Part shown: piece after piece, positions 51,349 to 59,778 of the stretch
Layout: each line of letters starts with the position of its first letter
Position numbering within the stretch: the first letter of the stretch is position 1
Assembly (NCBI GenBank): GCA_045802605.1
Contig: JBJMQS010000053.1
Coordinates: 62,001-126,000 of the forward strand
Origin: JBJMQS01 sp045802605
GTDB lineage: Bacteria; Planctomycetota; Planctomycetia; Gemmatales; Gemmataceae
DNA: 64,000 bases
Direction: 5' to 3'
Translations under genes and position numbers: made by a program
The notes under the pieces: model-generated
What the model was told of the DNA's origin: nothing
Databases searched by the model: none
Seen by the model: only the letters and a program-made list of their open reading frames with translations

Positions 51349-52782
51349 ATGCAACAACGAATCACCACCTTTCGGCTCATCAGTCCGTTCGTTCTGACGA
51401 GCGCTTTGTTGCTTATTCTGTGCGGCGTGAGTGCGGGCTATCTTTATCACCTTCAATCAGTGTCGGCCCACGAACTCGGCGAAAACGTGGTTAGCCGGCG
51501 GGCCGCCTTTAACTTGGAGGATGCGGTCGGCGCAATTCTCATCGATCCATCCAATGTCCCCATGAAGGAATCGTCGCGGGCCCAAATCCTTCGCTTAATC
51601 GACGACGTCGTCCAACACGCGGATAAGCAGACGGAACGTCAGCACGCGGCTTACATCCAGCGCGGATTTCACGAATATTCAGAAGCGATCAAGAATCTGC
51701 CGGCACGAGGGGACCCCGGCCGTGACGCGGCGGAGCGGGCTGCCGCCGAAATACTCAATCGCGAAGTGTTGAAATCATGCCAAGCGTTGAGGGATTTCAA
51801 CGCCACGCAAATCGACTTGTCCGAACGAGAAATCCGGCAATCGCTGCAATACGCGGCATGGGGCCTGGGGTTGGTGGGCACGATTGGATCCATTGGCGGA
51901 CTGCTCTTGGGATTCGGCATGGCACGGACACTCAGGCAAAAGATCCATCGCATGCAGATCCAAGTGCGCGATGCTGCCGACAAGCTGGGACACGATCTTC
52001 CGACGGTCGTGGTTACCAGCGGCGACATCGGGCAACTGGATGAACAGGTTAGCGGCGTCACCCGGCAAATCGAAGAGGTCGTGAAAAAACTGCAGCAACG
52101 CGAACACGAGATTCTCCGGGCGGAGCAGTTGGCGGCCGTGGGACAACTGGCGGCGGGCGTCGCGCATGAGATTCGCAACCCCTTGACCTCGATCAAGCTC
52201 CTCGTGGAAATGGCGCGCGAAGAGGCCGAAGCAGGCCATCGCTCCACCGATGACTTGCGAATTATTGAAGATGAAATTCGCCGAATGGAGCGATCGTTGA
52301 ATTCGTTCCTTGCGTTCGCTCGACCTCCTCGGCCGGAAAAGTCGCCGCAACAATTGGCCGAGCTAATTGACCAGACGTTATCCCTTGTCCAGGGCCGAGC
52401 CGCGCGGCAGCGTGTATTTCTCGATTTTCATCGGCCGCCGCGATCGATTGTGGTTGAAGCCGATGGGGGCCAATTGCAACAAGTGCTGGTGAATCTTGCC
52501 CTCAATTCGCTCGAAGCTATGCGCGATGGCGGCCGGTTGACCATTGATCTCAAGACGCCAGTGAATGGTGCGGTGGAACTGCAAATCAATGACACGGGCC
52601 CCGGCATTGCTCCGGAAATGCGGCCACGGCTCTTCGAGCCATTCGCCTCCGATAAAGAAACCGGCCTTGGTTTGGGGCTCGTCATCTCGAAACGAATCTT
52701 GGAAGATCATGGCGGCAGCATTCATTTGGCCGAACACAATGGAAGTGGCGCGAGTTTCGTGGTGAAGCTGCCAGCCTTGTAG
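51349..52782 (+). CDS. Membrane sensor histidine kinase (NtrB-like)
   Basis: A 477-residue kinase. Two transmembrane segments (FVLTSALLLILCGVSAGYLY and YAAWGLGLVGTIGSIGGLLL) flank a ~145-residue sensor region. A HAMP-like linker and coiled coil lead to the phosphoacceptor AGVAHEIRNPLTSIKLLVEM. The ATPase domain has N-box NLALNSLEAM, G1 NDTGPGIAPEM, F-box LFEPFAS and G2 TGLGLGLVI. It lies 18 bases upstream of the sigma-54 activator gene, so the pair forms an NtrB/NtrC-like two-component system; the signal is unknown. Confidence 0.93.
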   Translation: MQQRITTFRLISPFVLTSALLLILCGVSAGYLYHLQSVSAHELGENVVSRRAAFNLEDAVGAILIDPSNVPMKESSRAQILRLIDDVVQHADKQTERQHAAYIQRGFHEYSEAIKNLPARGDPGRDAAERAAAEILNREVLKSCQALRDFNATQIDLSEREIRQSLQYAAWGLGLVGTIGSIGGLLLGFGMARTLRQKIHRMQIQVRDAADKLGHDLPTVVVTSGDIGQLDEQVSGVTRQIEEVVKKLQQREHEILRAEQLAAVGQLAAGVAHEIRNPLTSIKLLVEMAREEAEAGHRSTDDLRIIEDEIRRMERSLNSFLAFARPPRPEKSPQQLAELIDQTLSLVQGRAARQRVFLDFHRPPRSIVVEADGGQLQQVLVNLALNSLEAMRDGGRLTIDLKTPVNGAVELQINDTGPGIAPEMRPRLFEPFASDKETGLGLGLVISKRILEDHGGSIHLAEHNGSGASFVVKLPAL

Positions 52783-52800
52783 CTCAACTGCAGAGTCTTC

Positions 52801-54234
52801 ATGCCGACAGTTCTGGTTATCGATGATGAAGCCGCCATTCGGCATGCCTTTTCGCGCGCGTTTCCGGCCCCACTATTCAAAGTTGTGCTCGCGGCCACGG
52901 CGCGAGAAGGAATGGAAGCCGCCAAGCGCGAGAAGCCGGATGTCATCGTGCTGGATATTCATCTGCCGGACTCGGGCGGCCTGGATACTTTTTCATCGTT
53001 TCACTCCCTCGACGCGCGCACGCCAATCATTCTGATCACGGGTCATGGCACCACCGATCTGGCCATCGAAGCCATCAAGCGCGGCGCGTACGAATATCTG
53101 CTTAAGCCGGTCGAGCTTGGGCCGTTACGCGACTTGGTGAATCGCGCTTGTACGTCAAGCCGATTGATGCACGCGCCGCCAGTTGTGACCGAAGAGATGC
53201 CGGATGATGCGACGACTGATGCTCTCGTCGGTCGCTGCCCGGCCATGCAGGAGGTTTACAAAGCGATCGGCCGCGTCGCGCCGACCGATGCAGGCGTTTT
53301 GGTACTCGGCGAAAGTGGTACAGGCAAAGAACTGGTCGCGCGGGCCATTTATCATCATGGCAAGCGGGCGGATCGCCCGTTCCTCGTCATCAACTGCGCG
53401 GCTATCCCTGAAACTCTGTTGGAGAGCGAGTTGTTCGGCCATGAGCGCGGTGCGTTTACCGGGGCAGAACGCAAACGCATCGGCAAATTCGAGCAATGTG
53501 CGGGCGGGACTTTGTTCCTGGATGAAGTCGGCGACATGACGCCGCTGACGCAATCGAAAGTCTTGCGTGTCCTTCAGGAGCAGCGCTTCGAGCGCGTCGG
53601 CGGTCACGAAACTATTCAGACCGATGTGCGAATCATCGCGGCCACCAACGTCGATTTGGAGCAACGTGTGGCCGCGGGAGCGTTTCGAGCGGACTTGTTC
53701 TTCCGGCTGAATGTCTTCATGATTCGTTTGCCGGTACTCCGTGAGCGGGGTGAAGACCTCGAGCTGTTGACTCGCTATTATCTCCGTCGCTTTTGTCGGG
53801 AACTGGGTAAGGAACTGCCAACCGTCCCATCAGAAACCGCGAGCGCTTTGGCTCGCTACCCATGGCCGGGCAATATTCGCGAGCTGCAAAGTGTCTTAAA
53901 GCGCACGTTGTTGCAGTTGCGCGGTTCGGTTCTTCTGCCCGAGTTTCTCCCAGCGGAAGTGCGTGAACCCAGCCCTTTGCCAACACGGGCGGCCGTCAAT
54001 TGGCCCGAGTTCATTGACCACCGCATTGCGGCCGGCAGCGAGCATGTTTACGCCGAGTCGTTGGAGACCATGGAGCGCGAGTTGCTGACACGGGTCTTGA
54101 AGCACACGAACGGCAATCAACTGCAGGCCGCCAAAATCCTTGGCATCACCCGCGGCAGCTTGCGCACGAAATTACGAGCCTTGGGAATCTTTGTTGGCCG
54201 AACAGTGTGGTCCGAAGACGACCAAGCTGACTGA
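52801..54234 (+). CDS. NtrC-family sigma-54-dependent response regulator
   Basis: A 477-residue regulator. The receiver domain (1-120) has VIDDE, the phospho-Asp in VIVLDIHLPDSGG, and the Lys in YLLKPVE. The AAA+ domain (about 140-370) shows Walker A GESGTGKELVARAIY, the sigma-54 loop ERGAFTGAERKRIGKFEQ and the Walker B region GGTLFLDEVGDM. The C-terminal Fis-type helix-turn-helix (NQLQAAKILGITRGSLRTKL) binds enhancers. It is co-transcribed with the histidine kinase. A good sigma-54 promoter lies 119 bases after its stop. Confidence 0.95.
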   Translation: MPTVLVIDDEAAIRHAFSRAFPAPLFKVVLAATAREGMEAAKREKPDVIVLDIHLPDSGGLDTFSSFHSLDARTPIILITGHGTTDLAIEAIKRGAYEYLLKPVELGPLRDLVNRACTSSRLMHAPPVVTEEMPDDATTDALVGRCPAMQEVYKAIGRVAPTDAGVLVLGESGTGKELVARAIYHHGKRADRPFLVINCAAIPETLLESELFGHERGAFTGAERKRIGKFEQCAGGTLFLDEVGDMTPLTQSKVLRVLQEQRFERVGGHETIQTDVRIIAATNVDLEQRVAAGAFRADLFFRLNVFMIRLPVLRERGEDLELLTRYYLRRFCRELGKELPTVPSETASALARYPWPGNIRELQSVLKRTLLQLRGSVLLPEFLPAEVREPSPLPTRAAVNWPEFIDHRIAAGSEHVYAESLETMERELLTRVLKHTNGNQLQAAKILGITRGSLRTKLRALGIFVGRTVWSEDDQAD

Positions 54235-54352
54235 TTGTCGATCAATCTAGTCGCATGAAAACAAGTTGGCACGTAACTGCCCATCTCAACTCGGTGCTCA
54301 CTAAGTCAGTTCATTTGGCCGTCTTGCGGCAAACTTCCAGAAATTATGCAGC

Positions 54353-54369
54353 GTGGCACGCCGAATGCC
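54353..54369 (+). promoter_or_regulatory. Sigma-54 (-24/-12) promoter upstream of the receiver gene
   Basis: GTGGCACGCCGAATGCC matches the TGGCACG-N4-TTGC consensus with the correct GG-to-GC spacing (10 bases between); the -12 element is ATGC instead of TTGC. Transcription would start near 54380. The activator gene lies immediately upstream. Confidence 0.62.
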
Positions 54370-54379
54370 TAAGGGCGTG

Positions 54380-54520
54380 GCCAACGAGGGCGTGAGTCCT
54401 TGACCCTTAAGGCTGAGGGCCGGGGCCGGGTTCGAGAGCGGATGAAGGGGCTCGATTTCGCTTTCAAACCAACGGTCCAACGCCGGATACCGGGTCAGGG
54501 ATTCACGCCCTTGTTTTTTT
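54380..54520 (+). ncRNA. Putative sigma-54-driven structured RNA / leader with terminator
   Basis: About 140 bases between a sigma-54 promoter and a run of seven Ts (54514-54520). The left arm AGGGCGTGAGTCCTTGACCC (54387-54406) pairs with 54492-54511 over 20 positions with two mismatches, so the RNA's 5' and 3' ends close on each other. An internal 7-bp stem GAGAGCG/CGCTTTC lies at 54434-54465. The U-tract comes straight after the closing helix, as in an intrinsic terminator. The ATG of the receiver gene follows at 54529 without a Shine-Dalgarno sequence. I read this as a small RNA or an attenuator; no known family was matched. Confidence 0.45.
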
Positions 54521-54528
54521 GATCGATC

Positions 54529-54954
54529 ATGAGTGCCTCACTTCCAACTTTTGAGCCATCGCCATTACCTGAGTCGCCGGGTGTCCTGGTCGCTGAAGGG
54601 GACGCCGTCTTGTGCCAATGCCTCGCCAATGTTCTTCGCCGGCGCGGCTATCAAGTCTGGACTGCGGGCAACGGCATTGCCGCACTCGAGATCATCCGGG
54701 AAAACCGCGGCCGAATTCGCATGGTGCTCGCCGATGTTGGTATGCCGCGATTGGACGGCGTCACTCTTTTGAAGCGACTCCAGAGCGAAGCGCCGGACAT
54801 CGCCTGCCGGCTAATGACCAGCGGGCGGCGGAGCGAAGCGCTCGCTGCATTGCCTGACACCGAGCAAGCCCGAATCATCGTAAAACCATTTTCCGCGCAA
54901 GATTTGGCCGATCAAGTTGCGCAAGAGGTGGCCCCGCGAGCCGTCTCTAGTTAG
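54529..54954 (+). CDS. Single-domain response regulator (receiver only)
   Basis: A 141-residue CheY-like protein with a ~15-residue extension before the receiver domain. The acidic pocket (VAEGDAVL), phospho-Asp (VLADVGMPRLDG), switch Ser/Thr (LMTSGRRS) and Lys (IIVKPFSAQDL) are present, so it should accept phosphate. It has no output domain. It may relay phosphate from the adjacent histidine kinase or quench it. The gene seems to be expressed by read-through of a sigma-54 leader; no ribosome-binding site is visible directly before the ATG. Confidence 0.85.
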   Translation: MSASLPTFEPSPLPESPGVLVAEGDAVLCQCLANVLRRRGYQVWTAGNGIAALEIIRENRGRIRMVLADVGMPRLDGVTLLKRLQSEAPDIACRLMTSGRRSEALAALPDTEQARIIVKPFSAQDLADQVAQEVAPRAVSS

Positions 54955-55012
54955 CCCAATTCTTCGACGATTCGCTATCTTGAATTAAGAATGCGTTCTC
55001 AAGGAGGTGTCC

Positions 55013-56083
55013 ATGCGCGTTTGGAGCCCCATCTTATTTGCAGTCGTCATCTCCAGTGCTCTGGGCTCAGCCCATGCTCAGACGACGCCCCGCCAAGCGC
55101 CATCGCCATCAAATCCTGAGATCGGCGGCAAGACGCTCGACGAATGGATCAAGCTCATCGACGACCCAGACCCGAGCACCCGCGAGCAAGCGATTCGATC
55201 CGTTGGCCAGCTAGGGTCTGCCGCGAAGCGAGCCGTGCCGGCCCTGACCCGTCAGGTTGCCAGGGTCGAAAATGACCTGAGCCCTCGAACGAGCGCAGTG
55301 ATTGCAATTGGCTTGATTGTCCCCGACGATCCAACTCAGGTCAAAGACGCAATTCAGGCCATCCGTCCGCACCTTAATCATCCGCAATTGATAGTTCGCT
55401 ACCAAGCGGCTACGACATTAGGCCATATCGGACCGGCGGCCCGCGACGCAGTGCCGGCGCTGGCAACTATGATCAAGAATCCGACCTCTTGGGAACTGCG
55501 AAAGGCCGCGGCCTACGCTTTGGGCCGCGTCGGCCGCGACAGTTACAATCTGCCGGATATTGCGGCGCTCAAGGCGCTCGTCGATGGGATCGACGACTCC
55601 AGTAAGGAAGTCCGAATCGAATCTCTCCAAGGGTTGATAAATCTCGGAATTCCAACGAATCCGCAGCAACAAGCCGAATTGAAGCACGCTCTCGAGCAGC
55701 GCGTCAAAGCGGATAAGGACAAATTTGCAGCTATCTGGGTGCGCGTCGCGCTCTTGCGCATGGATGCGGGACCGAACACGGACCATTACATCAACTACAT
55801 CGCCAAGCAACTCAAATCGGCCGATCTCGGCGTTGCCTCGGATGCGGCTCGGGCCTTGGGAGCGTGCGGGCCGATTGCTAAAGCCAAGATCCCAGACTTA
55901 ATCGAGTCACTCAAATCGAGCGACATTACGCTAACAGTCTGGGCCGCGTGGGCGCTTGGCCGAATGGGCGGCGAAGCCAAAGGCGCGATCCCAAGCCTGA
56001 CGAGTTTGCTCGAAAGCGCGGATGCGAATGTGAAGTCGGCCGCGAAAGATGCGATCAGCGAGATCAACGCGGGGAAGAAGTAA
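55013..56083 (+). CDS. Secreted HEAT-repeat protein
   Basis: A 356-residue exported protein. The signal peptide MRVWSPILFAVVISSALGSA ends near AHAQ. About seven helical HEAT/PBS-type repeats follow (for example DPSTREQAIRSVGQLGSAAK and VRYQAATTLGHIGPAARDAV). Such repeats bind partner proteins; no catalytic site is seen. A perfect AAGGAGG precedes ATG 55013, which is why I do not use the earlier GTG at 55007. The 3' end overlaps by 20 bases with the convergent RCK-TM-RCK gene. Confidence 0.85.
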   Translation: MRVWSPILFAVVISSALGSAHAQTTPRQAPSPSNPEIGGKTLDEWIKLIDDPDPSTREQAIRSVGQLGSAAKRAVPALTRQVARVENDLSPRTSAVIAIGLIVPDDPTQVKDAIQAIRPHLNHPQLIVRYQAATTLGHIGPAARDAVPALATMIKNPTSWELRKAAAYALGRVGRDSYNLPDIAALKALVDGIDDSSKEVRIESLQGLINLGIPTNPQQQAELKHALEQRVKADKDKFAAIWVRVALLRMDAGPNTDHYINYIAKQLKSADLGVASDAARALGACGPIAKAKIPDLIESLKSSDITLTVWAAWALGRMGGEAKGAIPSLTSLLESADANVKSAAKDAISEINAGKK

Positions 56084-57770
56084 CGGCCCGTTCGCGGCGA
56101 TAAAGCCGGTCTAAATCCGAGAGCGTCGCGACGACGGTGAGCCGGTCGCCGACAGCCAGGCGATGGTCCGCAAGCGATGCGGCGTGTCCGTCCTGCGGCT
56201 TCAGCGCCACCGCTAACAGCCCCATCTTTTTACCGAGCTCGGTCACCAATTTGCCATTCAAGCCTTGGTCATCAGCCGTCACCGTGAGCTCGACGGCCAC
56301 CAAGAGCTTCCCACCCACCAAGAACACTGATTGCACGCGATCGCCATAAAGTGCCGCGACAAATGCGGGAGCTGCGAGGGCGGCGACAGAAATCGCGAAT
56401 TGCACGTTGGCGGCTTCGCGGAGCGCCTTCGCCAAGTCGATGTCGCTCAGTCGCAGGACGACACGTTTTCGCGGTGCCAGTTCGCGCACCAGGAGAGCGA
56501 TTTCGACATTGACCAAGTCACTGCTGGTCGTTGCGACGACGGCCCGAGCCGTTGTCACCCGCGCTTGCTGCAACACGTCGGCGGCCGTGGCGTCACCAAC
56601 AATGGTGGCCGCTCCAAGCCGCCGGGCCGAAACCAAAAATCGGCCGTCGCGCACCGGCTCGACCACGACCACTGCTTGATTGGCTTTCCGCAAGGATTCC
56701 ACGATGCGAAAGCCGACGTTGCCCAGACCGCAAACGACAACGTGGCCTTCGTCCGGGATGCGCCGAACTTCGAGAGCTCGGCCCAGGCGGGCGTGCACCA
56801 AGTAGTTCGTCAGAATGGCTGTGAAGCAGGCCAAAAGCGCCGCCCCAGCGAGCCGTAAGCCGCTGACAAAGACTTTCATTCCCGGCGTGAACTTCTCCGC
56901 ATGCAAATCCGCACCGGTCGCTAGCACGCTCACCGTGTGGTAAAGCGCCTCGGCCGGTGAGTCGCGATTGACCCAGTGATAGACCAGGGCACTGCCCAAG
57001 ACGACGATCAAGAGGGCGACGCTGCAGACCTTCACCGGCCAGTCAATTTCATGCCACGCGCGGCTCAACACGCGCCAACCGCGGCGGCTCCATCCGGCCC
57101 ATCGGACGTCGAGGATTCCTTGATCCACGACCGTCAGTTTCTCGATCGCCTCTGGCTTGCCACAGATGATGACTCGGTCGCCTTTGGCCAGCGGAATATC
57201 CTTGGGCACATCGCTTAATAACTGATTCTCATCGCCGCGACTCCAGGCGATCGGCAACACGTCCGCATTCAACTCACGCAAAGGCCGATCCAAAATCGGG
57301 GAATCATCGGTCACCTCCAACTCGACGATCGACAGCGTGTCTGGCGGCGTGCCCACCGTGCCCAGAGCCGAGCCGCTCTGCGCGATCAGCGCCAAAAGTG
57401 GGGCGGCCAATGCGGAGACGCTCAGTGCGGTGACATTGCCGACCGCACGGCCAAGCCTCGGGATCAGGTCGGGATTAAAGCTGCGAACGACGACGCGGAT
57501 CTGAGGCGCCAAACCTCGGATGGCGAGCACGCACGCCAAGTTAATCAGATCATCGCTGGTGCAGATAATGACGCCACGGGCATTTTCCACGCCGGCGTCC
57601 TGCAGCACCGAGCGCTCGCGGCAATCGCCGACGAAGAACCGAATTTTCCCGGGCAGCCCGGCTTTTGCCTCGTGATCAATGGCGACGACGGGAACATTAT
57701 CCGCGACGAGGCATTCAACAACCCGCCGGCCGACATTGCCCACGCCGCAGACGATTACAGGACCACTCAT
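56064..57770 (-). CDS. Duplicated RCK (TrkA-N/TrkA-C) protein with central membrane segment, potassium-channel-like
   Basis: A 568-residue protein. The first RCK module (1-205) begins VIVCGVGNVGRRVVECLVAD, a Rossmann GxGxxG. A membrane block (about 235-325) has two hydrophobic helices (VKVCSVALLIVVLGSALVYH and LRLAGAALLACFTAILTNYL) around a pore-loop-like SVLATGADLH. A second RCK module starts HVVVCGLGNVGFRIVESLRK. Sandwiching a pore between RCK modules resembles ligand-gated potassium channels of the CASTOR type. The loop lacks the canonical TVGYG filter, so ion selectivity is uncertain and a regulatory or transporter role is possible. Its 3' end overlaps the convergent HEAT gene. Confidence 0.75.
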   Translation of the reverse strand: MSGPVIVCGVGNVGRRVVECLVADNVPVVAIDHEAKAGLPGKIRFFVGDCRERSVLQDAGVENARGVIICTSDDLINLACVLAIRGLAPQIRVVVRSFNPDLIPRLGRAVGNVTALSVSALAAPLLALIAQSGSALGTVGTPPDTLSIVELEVTDDSPILDRPLRELNADVLPIAWSRGDENQLLSDVPKDIPLAKGDRVIICGKPEAIEKLTVVDQGILDVRWAGWSRRGWRVLSRAWHEIDWPVKVCSVALLIVVLGSALVYHWVNRDSPAEALYHTVSVLATGADLHAEKFTPGMKVFVSGLRLAGAALLACFTAILTNYLVHARLGRALEVRRIPDEGHVVVCGLGNVGFRIVESLRKANQAVVVVEPVRDGRFLVSARRLGAATIVGDATAADVLQQARVTTARAVVATTSSDLVNVEIALLVRELAPRKRVVLRLSDIDLAKALREAANVQFAISVAALAAPAFVAALYGDRVQSVFLVGGKLLVAVELTVTADDQGLNGKLVTELGKKMGLLAVALKPQDGHAASLADHRLAVGDRLTVVATLSDLDRLYRRERAVTSSPR

Positions 57771-57807
57771 GGAGACTTGCTACAAGAAATTGAAACACGG
57801 AGAACAC

Positions 57808-57843
57808 AAAGAGCACGGAGAATGTGATTTCTCCGTGCTCTTT
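57808..57843 (-). terminator. Hairpin between spoVG and the RCK gene
   Basis: AAAGAGCACGGAGAA pairs exactly with TTCTCCGTGCTCTTT around a 6-nt loop. It ends 22 bases after the spoVG stop and reuses the CACGGAG/CACAGAG words of other palindromes in the window. Confidence 0.6.
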
Positions 57844-57864
57844 TGAGTCGTAAGGTTAGCGCGG

Positions 57865-58416
57865 TTACATGATCCCTGCGCCGAAATTGTCGGCTCGCTC
57901 GGTGCGCGGCTGGCGCACCGGTGCCTGCGGCATTCGAGCACCTTGCGGCGCGTCGGTGCGATAGCCGATGCCGTTGTCAGCGAAATCGCACTGGTCAAAT
58001 TCGCTGTCGTAATCGTCGTAAGTGCAGACGTAGCCGGGCAATTTGGCTTTCTCGCGTTCGTCGTGATAAGCCTTGATCACCGCACTTTGAATCACTTCCC
58101 GGCAATTGGAATTGATCGGATGGGCCACGTCGGCGTGCAACTTTGCACGGCCATCGATGTCGCGCACGGCGCGATTTTCATCGAGCCGGCCGCCGCAGCT
58201 TCCGCAGAAGCGCGAGCGCAGGTGATTTTTGGAACCGCACGAGTGACAGCGGTCGGTCAGCTTGCGGCTGGGCATGGCCACGAAATGGCCCTTGGTGCCT
58301 TCAATGATCTTCAAATCGCGAATGACAAAACAATTGTCAAAGGTGAGGGAACAGAACGCATGCAACCGCTCATTGTTCTCGGCAACTAACTTGATGCGAA
58401 CTTCGGTGATGACCAC
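57865..58416 (-). CDS. spoVG: SpoVG family protein with inserted zinc ribbon
   Basis: A 183-residue protein. Residues 1-53 match SpoVG: MVITEVRIKLVAENNERLHA, then FVIRDLKIIEG and VAMPSRK. The core continues at ADVAHPINSNCREVIQSAVI. Between them a ~45-residue segment inserts four cysteines (CHSC at 57-60 and CGSC at 71-74), a zinc ribbon absent from Bacillus SpoVG (about 95 residues). The C-terminus is a Pro/Arg-rich tail. SpoVG binds RNA or DNA and affects cell-division and development genes in other phyla. It sits next to ispE, a pairing common in other phyla too. Confidence 0.87.
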   Translation of the reverse strand: MVITEVRIKLVAENNERLHAFCSLTFDNCFVIRDLKIIEGTKGHFVAMPSRKLTDRCHSCGSKNHLRSRFCGSCGGRLDENRAVRDIDGRAKLHADVAHPINSNCREVIQSAVIKAYHDEREKAKLPGYVCTYDDYDSEFDQCDFADNGIGYRTDAPQGARMPQAPVRQPRTERADNFGAGIM

Positions 58417-58516
58417 GGCGGTTCTCCTTGAGTGCCGGTGTCGGTCGGGGCGCCATCGGCCGTCCGTTTTGGCCGAGGCGTGTTTCGTTGGCCAGCGTCG
58501 TTGCCGGCACGAAACG

Positions 58517-59404
58517 TCAATCGACCGTGCGAACCACGAACACGCGCGGTGCCGGGTCGCCAGTCAGCTCGACGCGCAAGCGTTGAGCTAATTTCTGTGC
58601 AGCGGCTTCGCTATCGCATAGTGCGAACAGCGACGATCCACTGCCGCTCATGAGGCACCCCTTCGGAGCGATGTCCGAGAGGGCCATCCGCAATCGTTTG
58701 ACCGTGGCGCTTAAGGCCTCGGCGGGCTCTTGCAGACGATTGAACAGTTCTTGGCCGATGGCTTGCGCATCACCCGCTTGCAACGCAGCGCAGATCGCGT
58801 CGCTGGAACGGACAGAGGCAGGCACGGCGACTCGGCGATAGACGTCTGCCGTCGAAAGACCTTCAACGGGACAGACCAAAACCAGATGCAACGGATTCGA
58901 GACCGGAATCGGTTCGACCTTTTCCCCGCGGCCGGTACAGCGGGCCGCCGGCGGGAATAAGAAAAACGCAACGTCGCTGCCAATTTCCGCGGCAATCTCA
59001 GAGAGACGGTCCTGGCTGAGATTGAGGTTCCACAGGCGGTTTAACCCCACGAGCGTGGTGGCCGCGTCGCTAGAGCCCCCGGCTAAGCCGGCCTGTGCTG
59101 GAATGTTCTTGGTCAGATGGATGTGTGCGCCGGCCGAGACGTTGGCCGCACGCTTCAGAGCGAGCGCGGCACGAAAGGCGAGATTCTCCGGTCCGCTCGG
59201 TATCGCGGGGTCCGAACAACTCAGGCGCAGTTCCGTCGCAGGCACTAGATCCACCTGATCGAACAGACTCACGGCGACCATGACGGTCTCGATTTGGTGG
59301 TAGCCGTCGGCCCGGCGGGCCAGCACTTCCAAAAACAGATTCACCTTCGCAGGGGCCAAAAGCGTCACAGAGGCCCCTAGGGAGCAGTTCATCGCGCGGT
59401 TCAT
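58517..59404 (-). CDS. ispE: 4-diphosphocytidyl-2-C-methyl-D-erythritol kinase
   Basis: A 295-residue GHMP kinase, fourth step of the MEP isoprenoid pathway: ATP-dependent phosphorylation of CDP-methylerythritol. Motif 1 is LLAPAKVNLFLEVLARRADG, the ATP-binding glycine loop is NIPAQAGLAGGSSDAATTLV, and the C-terminal motif is KGCLMSGSGSSLFALCDSEA. The first ~10 residues (MNRAMNCSLG) may be surplus; an internal start at 59389 is possible. Upstream lie 230 bases without genes. Confidence 0.95.
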   Translation of the reverse strand: MNRAMNCSLGASVTLLAPAKVNLFLEVLARRADGYHQIETVMVAVSLFDQVDLVPATELRLSCSDPAIPSGPENLAFRAALALKRAANVSAGAHIHLTKNIPAQAGLAGGSSDAATTLVGLNRLWNLNLSQDRLSEIAAEIGSDVAFFLFPPAARCTGRGEKVEPIPVSNPLHLVLVCPVEGLSTADVYRRVAVPASVRSSDAICAALQAGDAQAIGQELFNRLQEPAEALSATVKRLRMALSDIAPKGCLMSGSGSSLFALCDSEAAAQKLAQRLRVELTGDPAPRVFVVRTVD

Positions 59405-59778
59405 TGCGAAGCGGAGGGGAAGATAGGAGCGTCCCGTCCGTGGGTTCGCGAAGCGAGCGACATTCCGCCGATTCCATCCTCGGCAAGATCGCCGGCGGCG
59501 GCAGTCGCCCCAGCACTTGGGATACTATCCAGGGGCCTATTAGGGGGCAAGAGGGAGTTATGTGAGCCGGGCCCAGTTAATTCGTCTTACTTTCATGGAA
59601 GATCAGAGCACGCTCTGGGGATTGAACCGCGTTGGAACAATCCGCATTGACGCCCCAGCTTGCCTCGGCACAATGGCGCTATAATGGGTCAGGCGGCCTT
59701 GGCTCGCCGCCCCAACCGTGCTATTTCGCGGACCCGCTGGATTCTGACCGGCGGGTTTTTTCCCGGAAAGGACGACCG
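59405..59778. other. Gene-free leader region before the pseudo-caspase/S41 gene
   Basis: 374 bases. It contains a TATAAT at 59680-59685 with no well-placed -35 box, and a terminator-type hairpin at 59732-59761 that ends 17 bases before the start codon. Otherwise I see no coding signal. Confidence 0.4.
59732..59761 (+). terminator. Leader hairpin ACCCGCTGG...CCGGCGGGT with T-run
   Basis: ACCCGC..G pairs with C..GCGGGT around a short loop and is followed by TTTTT. It ends in front of the AAAGGA ribosome-binding site of the gene at 59779, so it may act as an attenuator. The hairpin at 62528-62560 is nearly the same stem. Confidence 0.5.

Noticed and set aside
54266..54280. TTGGCACGTAACTGC as a sigma-54 promoter
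   Set aside because: The GG-to-GC spacing is one base short of the strict requirement; the site at 54353-54369 fits exactly.
59647..59685. TTGACG ... TATAAT as a promoter before the pseudo-caspase gene
   Set aside because: The spacing is 27 bases, too long for a sigma-70 promoter; a closer TTGCCT gives only 14. The -10-like box alone is not enough.
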